Source of the DNA: Lysinibacillus sp. FSL W8-0992 | GTDB lineage: Bacteria > Bacillota > Bacilli > Bacillales_A > Planococcaceae | Assembly: GCF_038008685.1 (NCBI RefSeq) | Contig: NZ_JBBOZQ010000001.1 | Coordinates: 1,674,001-1,738,000 of the forward strand | Reading direction: 5' to 3' | DNA: 64,000 bases | Shown: positions 59,497 to 64,000 of the stretch, piece by piece | Layout of the letters: the number at the start of each line of letters is the position of its first letter | How positions within the stretch are numbered: the stretch's first letter is position 1 | Made by a program: the position numbers and the translations under genes | The notes under the pieces: model-generated | Databases searched by the model: none | What the model was told of the DNA's origin: nothing | Seen by the model: the letters and a program-made list of their open reading frames with translations, nothing else

Positions 59497-60495
59497 ATGT
59501 TCATCCAACCTGAATGGCAGTGGAAACAAGAAAATGGCTCAAGTATGCATCAGTGGATTAAGCAAAAACAAAATCCAACTGCAAACGATGTGGATATTAT
59601 TGTGTATGGAGCATTATTATCATATGCAAGTGATCCATCCAAAAAAGCACAGTATCCTAATGCTTTCCGTAAGGCATGGTCCGGTTTCCAATCTTATAAT
59701 TTAGACGAACAAGTAGATTTACGTGCATTAGCAATTGTTGATATTGGTGACGTAGCGATAGATCCGAAAAATCGAATGCTTTCGGAATCGGCAATAGAGG
59801 CGGCAGCGGAAAACTTAAGTATTGCCTATCAAAAAAGCTTCACATGCCTTATTGGTGGAGATCATGCAATTACAGCTTGTTCATTAAGAGGGATTAAAAA
59901 TGCTTTTCCGAAAGATCGCATTGGCATTATTCAGCTTGATACACATTTAGATGCAAGAAATCAAGAAGAAATTGGTTTAGCGATGAATTCGCCAATTCAT
60001 CAACTGATTGCATCAGGCGTTGTAGAGGGAAAGCATATTTATAACGTCGGCTTGCATGGCTTTTTTAATTCGCCTGAAATGATTTATTATGCCCGTGAGC
60101 AAGGAATGCATATGATTACGTTAAAGCAAATGCGACGCGACGGTATACAGTTGACTATCCTTGAAATGTTGCGTCAGCTTATGCATGAAGTAGATAGAAT
60201 TTATGTGTCCGTTGATTTAGACGCATTGGATATTACATTTGCGCCTGATGTACCTGCGGCTACGCCTGGTGGGTTAACAGCCTATGAATTATTTGATATT
60301 TTAAAGCTGATTGGCGAAAATGAGGGCGTACGTCATATTGATTTTATTTACGCTGATCCAAAGCATAATGACCTTCGTATAGAAACAGTTAAAACGGGCG
60401 TTACAGCATTTTTGCAATGGCTAACTGGCATTCAATTGGATCACCGCAATCGCATATCGAGGAAAGAAAAGGCAGGCTATGGGGCTACTCCATAG
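59497..60495 (+). CDS. hutG: Formimidoylglutamase
   Basis: Ureohydrolase/arginase fold, 332 residues. The manganese ligands are visible: IGGDHAITACS, IQLDTHLDARN and VSVDLDALDITFAPDVPAAT. It cleaves N-formimidoyl-L-glutamate to glutamate and formamide, the step after HutI. AAGGTGGTAGGTTAAA precedes ATG 59497, which overlaps the end of hutI in effect (1-base gap). A GC-rich repeat array begins 30 bases after the stop; no classical terminator was found, so the array hairpins may end the transcript. Confidence 0.95.
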   Translation: MFIQPEWQWKQENGSSMHQWIKQKQNPTANDVDIIVYGALLSYASDPSKKAQYPNAFRKAWSGFQSYNLDEQVDLRALAIVDIGDVAIDPKNRMLSESAIEAAAENLSIAYQKSFTCLIGGDHAITACSLRGIKNAFPKDRIGIIQLDTHLDARNQEEIGLAMNSPIHQLIASGVVEGKHIYNVGLHGFFNSPEMIYYAREQGMHMITLKQMRRDGIQLTILEMLRQLMHEVDRIYVSVDLDALDITFAPDVPAATPGGLTAYELFDILKLIGENEGVRHIDFIYADPKHNDLRIETVKTGVTAFLQWLTGIQLDHRNRISRKEKAGYGATP

Positions 60496-60525
60496 TCTGT
60501 TATTTGCATAAAGAAAAATATTGAC

Positions 60526-60929
60526 GTTGATTTCCGCTACGGACAGGCGCTTTCCGCGGGCACACCGTAAGCCGCAACCCTCGCTACGCGCGGCTTGTTG
60601 CGTCTTACGTTTTGTGCGTTCCCGCAGGAGTCGCCCGCCCTCCGCTCCAATCAACTGGACAATGGAAGGAAAATCTCACTTTTATATTTTGTAAATAAGG
60701 AAAAAATGATGTTGATTTCCACTACGGACAGGCGCTTTCCGCGGGCACAACGTAAGCCGCAACCCTCGCTACGCGCGGCTTGTTGCGTCTTACGTTTTGT
60801 GCGTTCCCGCAGGAGTCGCCCGCCCTCCGCTCCAATCATCTGGACAATGGAAGAAAGATCTCACTTTTTTATTTTGTAAATAAGGAAAAAATGACGTTGA
60901 TTTCCGCTACGGACAGGCGCTTTCCGCTT
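60526..60929 (+). repeat. Tandem GC-rich repeats, two full copies and a truncated third (period 185 bp)
   Basis: Copies start at GTTGATTTCC at 60526, 60711 and 60896. The first two end in CTCCGCTCCAATCAAC or AATCATC. The third stops after GACAGGCGCTTTCCGC at 60929, where the palindromic motif begins. The spacers (GGACAATGGAAG... to GGAAAAAATGA) are nearly identical within this array but unrelated to those at 22.4 kb. Confidence 0.9.
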
Positions 60930-61048
60930 AATTGTTTGAGTGCCTGGCACTTTTCAACTTATGCAGTTCCCTCAGGCGTCCAGGGTTTTTCTGTGAGTAA
61001 AGAGAAAAAAAGCATGACCGGTATGTAAATTGTTTGAGTGCCTGGCAC
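60930..61048 (+). repeat. Two copies of the palindromic motif flanking a 77-bp spacer
   Basis: TTGTTTGAGTGCCTGGCACTT occurs (21-bp unit with the leading AA) at 60930-60950 and 61028-61048. The first replaces the rest of a truncated repeat. The second is 23 bases upstream of a TATAAT at 61071, near the -35 position of the exonuclease gene promoter. Confidence 0.8.
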
Positions 61049-61146
61049 TTATATTAAGTCGATAGTTTGCTATAATAGAAAAATGCTTATTATTCTTTAG
61101 ATAATGTCTAAACGCTAGAATAATGGATTAGAGAGGATTTTTCATC

Positions 61147-62034
61147 ATGACTACAAAACCAAAATTGCTCATTGTTGATGGCATGGCATTGTTATTTCGT
61201 TCTTTTTTTGCTTCAGCTGCAATGGGGCATTTTATACGCTTAGAGGACGGCACACCATCTAATGGTGCGCAAGGGTTTGTCCGCCATGTTTTGACGGCAC
61301 AATCTATTATGCAACCAACACATTTAGCTATTTGTTGGGATATGGGTTCACAAACATTCCGAAATGAATTATATGATGGTTATAAGGCTAATCGCCCAGC
61401 ACCGCCAGAGGAAATGCTTCCTCAATTTGATATGGCTAAAAACTTATCTCAACATATTGGGTGGCAAAATTTCGGCGTTGTCGGTATGGAGGCTGATGAT
61501 TTAATCGGTTCAATGATTACCAAATGGCAAGACGAAGCCGATATTACAGTAATTAGTGGGGATAAAGATTTATTGCAACTGTTGACGCCTACAACGCAAA
61601 TAGCGTTTACGAAAAAAGGTTATACAGAGTATGATCTTTATACACATTCTCGTTTTAAAGAAGAATATGGTATAGAACCGATTCAATTTGCACAAGTAAA
61701 GGCTTTTATGGGTGATACAAGTGATGGCTATCCAGGAGTTAAAGGGATTGGTCCAAAACAGGCGCTGACACTTATTCAAATGTACGGCTCTATTGACAAT
61801 GTTATTTCTTCCTTGGAGGAATTAAAGCCTGGTCAACGTACGAAAATCAAAGACAATCTTGACATGCTGAAGTTATCACACGAACTAGCAACAATTCAAA
61901 CGAATGTACCGATAGAAGCAGAGATTGCTCAATTAGTAGTGCCAAACTATGAGCAACAAACATTTAAAGCGATAGAAGAACGTGGCTTTACGCTTATTGC
62001 AAAGCAGGCACGTTCATTGTATTCCCTTATTTAG
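61147..62034 (+). CDS. 5'-3' exonuclease (YpcP/ExoIX-like, 295 aa)
   Basis: Stand-alone FEN-type nuclease similar to the 5'-nuclease domain of DNA polymerase I. The acidic metal ligands are in LLIVDGMALLFRSFFA, ICWDMGSQTFRNELYDGYKA, VGMEADDLIGSM, VISGDKDLLQLL and FMGDTSDGYPGVKGIGPKQA (helix-hairpin-helix). It removes flaps and RNA primers during lagging-strand and repair synthesis. AGAGAGGATTTTTCATC precedes ATG 61147. It converges with, and overlaps by 8 bases, the C39-like gene. Confidence 0.93.
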   Translation: MTTKPKLLIVDGMALLFRSFFASAAMGHFIRLEDGTPSNGAQGFVRHVLTAQSIMQPTHLAICWDMGSQTFRNELYDGYKANRPAPPEEMLPQFDMAKNLSQHIGWQNFGVVGMEADDLIGSMITKWQDEADITVISGDKDLLQLLTPTTQIAFTKKGYTEYDLYTHSRFKEEYGIEPIQFAQVKAFMGDTSDGYPGVKGIGPKQALTLIQMYGSIDNVISSLEELKPGQRTKIKDNLDMLKLSHELATIQTNVPIEAEIAQLVVPNYEQQTFKAIEERGFTLIAKQARSLYSLI

Positions 62035-62530
62035 GTGCTACTTTAACGAAGCTTAACACTTTTTCATTATTTTGAAATAGAGCAGTACGAATTTGGCTGG
62101 GGCGATTTTTGCCACCATTATCATGGAAAATTAACAAGAGCTCACCGTCTTGCACGTCATAGCCAATGAGTGGTACCCAATGATAGACAAAGGTAGATTT
62201 TTTATCAAACCATTGCAGGCTAAAGTAACGGTCAAAGCGCATCGCAACGGGGCGTCCTGCATCTATTTCCTGCAGCGCCTCTTTTAACGTACAGTTGCGT
62301 ATATCCCAGGTCGGTAACAGTTTCCGAAGGTTATAAATTAAACGCCATTTAAACAAGCCTATTTTTGTGCCACCGAGTAGTTCATAAAGTTCGTTAACTG
62401 ATGGAGCAGTCGGATTATAGTAGTGCAGAATGACATGGATTGTTGTTGGTCCACAGGCAGAATTACGATATTTAGGTGTAATGGATGTTTCGTATTGTGA
62501 TATTCCGTGTATCGGCAAATACTGTTTCAT
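62027..62530 (-). CDS. Peptidase C39-like protein (167 aa)
   Basis: Papain-like C39_2 domain: catalytic Cys in YRNSACGPTTIHVILHYY, His in FVYHWVPLIGYDVQDGELLL and Asp in IFHDNGGKNRPSQI. No signal peptide is visible, which is unusual for secreted family members and suggests a cytoplasmic role or processing of an intracellular peptide. AGGGAGATTTTT precedes ATG 62530. No transporter or leader peptide gene adjoins, so a bacteriocin role is not supported. Confidence 0.85.
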   Translation of the reverse strand: MKQYLPIHGISQYETSITPKYRNSACGPTTIHVILHYYNPTAPSVNELYELLGGTKIGLFKWRLIYNLRKLLPTWDIRNCTLKEALQEIDAGRPVAMRFDRYFSLQWFDKKSTFVYHWVPLIGYDVQDGELLLIFHDNGGKNRPSQIRTALFQNNEKVLSFVKVAPK

Positions 62531-62621
62531 AAAAATCTCCCTTCGAAAAAGAACGGTTTAAATGTAATTCTTAGGCGCTTTCACACATAATTACGTGGAG
62601 TCCTTCTTTAAATAATGAATC

Positions 62622-62817
62622 AAGCTGGGACAAAAGAGAAAAAGTGTTAGATTGTTTGCAAACAATCTAACACTTTTTTGCTGCGACAGTTGAAATTCAC
62701 TACGGCAGACGCTTTTTACGGACACACCGATGGCTGCAAACCTCGCGATCGCGTAGTCTGCTGCGTCATACGTTTTGTGGTGTTCCCGCTTGAGTCACCG
62801 CCTTTGCTACAATCAAC
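62622..62817 (+). repeat. Composite: GCTGGGACA block, terminator hairpin and decayed GC-rich repeat
   Basis: AGCTGGGACAAAAGAGAAAA leads into AGTGTTAGATTGTTTGCAAACAATCTAACACTTTTTT (stem at 62644-62680, written here only by its ends AGTGTTAG...CTAACACT), then a decayed repeat copy ending in CTACAATCAACTA. Its order is the same as at 25571-25785. On the minus strand the hairpin lies downstream of the thioredoxin-like gene. Confidence 0.7.
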
Positions 62818-62830
62818 TAATACTATCTAT

Positions 62831-63148
62831 TTATTGTTGAGCAGCTAAAAATTCAGTAACTTGCTGTGGTGTTTTAGCGTTAGCACTATGTAAGTGTGCT
62901 AATTTTTCACCGTTTTGGAAAATTAATAAGCTTGGAATACCCATTACATCATATTTGTCTGCGATTTCAGGAAGTTCGTCACGGTTAAGCTCGTACCAAT
63001 CAAATTGGTTGTACTCTTCAATAATTGGATCGATAAACATATTCATGCGTGTGCAATCAGGGCACCATCCAGCATAAAATTTCACAAGCACTTTTTGCTC
63101 ACCAGAGATAAGCTCATTAAATTGTTCTGCAGTAGTTATTGTTTTCAT
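62831..63148 (-). CDS. Thioredoxin family protein, YtpP-like (105 aa)
   Basis: Thioredoxin fold with VLVKFYAGWCPDCTRMNMFI (active site WCPDC) near residue 25 and cis-Pro in VMGIPSLLIF. A thioredoxin-like oxidoreductase of the size of Bacillus YtpP. ATG 63148 is used because family members start with MKxI...EQF; AAGGAG lies 12 bases upstream, a little far, and an alternative start ten codons upstream lacks a site. It is cytoplasmic, with no signal peptide. It stands alone on the minus strand. Confidence 0.88.
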   Translation of the reverse strand: MKTITTAEQFNELISGEQKVLVKFYAGWCPDCTRMNMFIDPIIEEYNQFDWYELNRDELPEIADKYDVMGIPSLLIFQNGEKLAHLHSANAKTPQQVTEFLAAQQ

Positions 63149-63635
63149 TAGTAATTCACTCTCCTTGCTAACCATTTTACACATTTTCTCTTCATCCTGA
63201 AAGTTATCTGTTTGGGATATGTAGACTCTACTTATTGTCCTATTTTCGCTCGTAAAAAACAAAAAAAGTTGTATATTGCAAAAATAAATGAAGAAAAAAG
63301 ATTGCTAATTTAGACAAAATAATCTACACTAAAAACAGAAAAAGTAGTTTTATTTTCATTCAGTGGAAGACTTTTCACACGCTGATTTGAGTTGCATATC
63401 AACTGACTGAAGATAAGTCTCTGGCGCTTGCCACAGATTATAAAATGACATTAGTTAAAATCTTTTCGCTAAAAATCTATGACAATGTAAGTGATTGCGA
63501 CTAGCTAGCATACATTGTAAAAGGTCAACGTGAATGTCAAAATCGAAGCAAAAAACGCCAAAGCGAAATTTTGATTTTTTTTGGCCAAAAAATGAATGGC
63601 TATTCATTCAATGGGAGAATAAGGGGGAATTGCTT
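63149..63635. other. Intergenic region between divergent thioredoxin-like and fadN genes
   Basis: No supported gene. It contains GTTG-CATAT-CAAC near 63397 and the FadR operator at 63593-63610. The fadN promoter should overlap the last 80 bases. Confidence 0.5.
63593..63610 (+). promoter_or_regulatory. FadR-type operator upstream of fadN
   Basis: TGAATGGCTATTCATTCA matches the Bacillus FadR (TetR-type fatty-acid repressor) consensus TGAATGA-N4-TCATTCA closely; the outer TGAATG/CATTCA arms are perfect. It lies 26 bases before the fadN start. FadR leaves this site when long-chain acyl-CoA is present. Confidence 0.75.
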
Positions 63636-64000
63636 GTGACTTATAACATTAAAAAAGCGGCTGTTCTAGGTTCTGGAGTAATGGGTTCTGGAATTGCAGC
63701 ACATTTAGCAAACATCGGTATTCCAACATTATTATTAGACATTGCACCGAAAGAACTAACGAAAGAGGAAGAAGCAAAGGGTTTAACTTTAGCGCATCCA
63801 GCTGTAAGAAATCGCTTTGTGAATAGTGCTCTTCAAAAGTTAGTGAAGCAAAAGCCAGCACCACTTACTTCTAAGAAAAATTTATCGCTACTAACGGTGG
63901 GGAACTTTGAAGACGATTTAGACAAACTAAAAGATGTAGATTGGGTAATTGAAGTTGTTGTTGAAAATCTAGCAATTAAACAAAGCTTATATGAAAAAAT
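63636..64000 (+). CDS. fadN: 3-hydroxyacyl-CoA dehydrogenase / enoyl-CoA hydratase FadN, N-terminal part (runs off window)
   Basis: The first ~121 residues are present: KKAAVLGSGVMGSGIAAHLA is the NAD-binding GxGxxG motif, followed by LLLDIAPKELTKEEEAKGLT and VDWVIEVVVENLAIKQSLYE. The sequence follows Bacillus FadN closely. It catalyses the middle two steps of fatty-acid beta-oxidation, usually followed by fadA and fadE. The start is GTG 63636 behind AAGGGGG with 8-base spacing. The FadR box upstream supports the assignment. The 3' end lies outside the window. Confidence 0.93.
   Translation, partial: MTYNIKKAAVLGSGVMGSGIAAHLANIGIPTLLLDIAPKELTKEEEAKGLTLAHPAVRNRFVNSALQKLVKQKPAPLTSKKNLSLLTVGNFEDDLDKLKDVDWVIEVVVENLAIKQSLYEK

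Noticed and set aside
60421..61028. Frames of 62-94 codons on both strands
   Set aside because: Again translations of the GC-rich repeat array; the same peptide phrases occur in each copy.
62027..62530. Bacteriocin-processing C39 peptidase system
   Set aside because: No ABC transporter domain, leader peptide or immunity gene is adjacent, and the protein has only the C39_2-like domain.

Overview
The window looks like chromosomal DNA from a low-GC Gram-positive spore-former of the Lysinibacillus / Bacillaceae-Planococcaceae type. This rests on AT-rich DNA, strong AAGGAGG-type ribosome binding sites, many intrinsic terminators, an SLH-domain surface protein, an incomplete hut cluster, a FadN-like gene behind a Bacillus-type FadR box, and dispersed GC-rich hairpin repeats. 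The organism call is inference; the features below were read from the sequence.

Layout. (1) 0-8.5 kb: acyl-CoA catabolism. A CoA-transferase (cut by the window start), two desulforedoxin-like mini-proteins, a tandem-domain CoA-transferase and two crotonases form one operon. It converges on an IclR regulator, followed by an amidohydrolase, an MBL hydrolase and a LysR regulator with an apparent AUA start. (2) 8.6-11.6 kb: an aldo/keto reductase, then an FHA-winged-helix regulator divergent from a secreted B1-type metallo-beta-lactamase-fold protein that has lost two zinc ligands. Three 11-bp-phased repeats lie between the latter two. (3) 12-21 kb: a GntR/UTRA regulator and a leftward operon (DUF3311-like, SSS symporter, AEC transporter, YtcJ-like amidohydrolase). 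A decayed second copy of that operon keeps only the promoter, an AEC fragment and an intact amidohydrolase. A urea transporter follows. (4) 21-30.7 kb: an MBL hydrolase, a GC-rich repeat array, a CNT nucleoside transporter, an AlkD-like protein, a lipoprotein, a GNAT, another repeat pair, a chemotaxis receptor and small hypotheticals.

(5) 30.8-37 kb: a 1934-residue secreted M60-type metalloprotease/adhesin on the minus strand, preceded by a c-di-GMP-I (GEMM) riboswitch, a predicted antiterminator and a terminator. (6) 37.3-41.6 kb: a MntA/HepT toxin-antitoxin pair, an ABC export pair behind four GTTCAT repeats at 11-bp spacing, a GyrI-like protein and a membrane-anchored hypothetical. (7) 41.6-42.7 kb: a second repeat array whose outer hairpin arms differ from the first family. 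(8) 42.8-49 kb: 3-hydroxyacyl-CoA dehydrogenase, SLH protein, ZIP transporter, TspO-like protein and a 3-ketosteroid-dehydrogenase-like flavoprotein. (9) 49-58 kb: an exopolysaccharide cluster (phosphoglycosyl transferase, GT4, three GNAT/FemAB-like enzymes, polysaccharide deacetylase), interrupted by a NUMOD4-like gene, an XRE regulator with three operators and an OsmC protein. (10) 58-64 kb: hutI-hutG, a third repeat array, a 5'-3' exonuclease, a C39-like protein, a YtpP-like thioredoxin, and the start of fadN behind a FadR operator.

The strongest leads are the riboswitch and antiterminator in front of the M60 protein, the FHA-wHTH / degenerate MBL pair with phased repeats, the tandem desulforedoxin mini-proteins, and the GC-rich repeats whose hairpin core stays constant while the outer arms change in a paired way.
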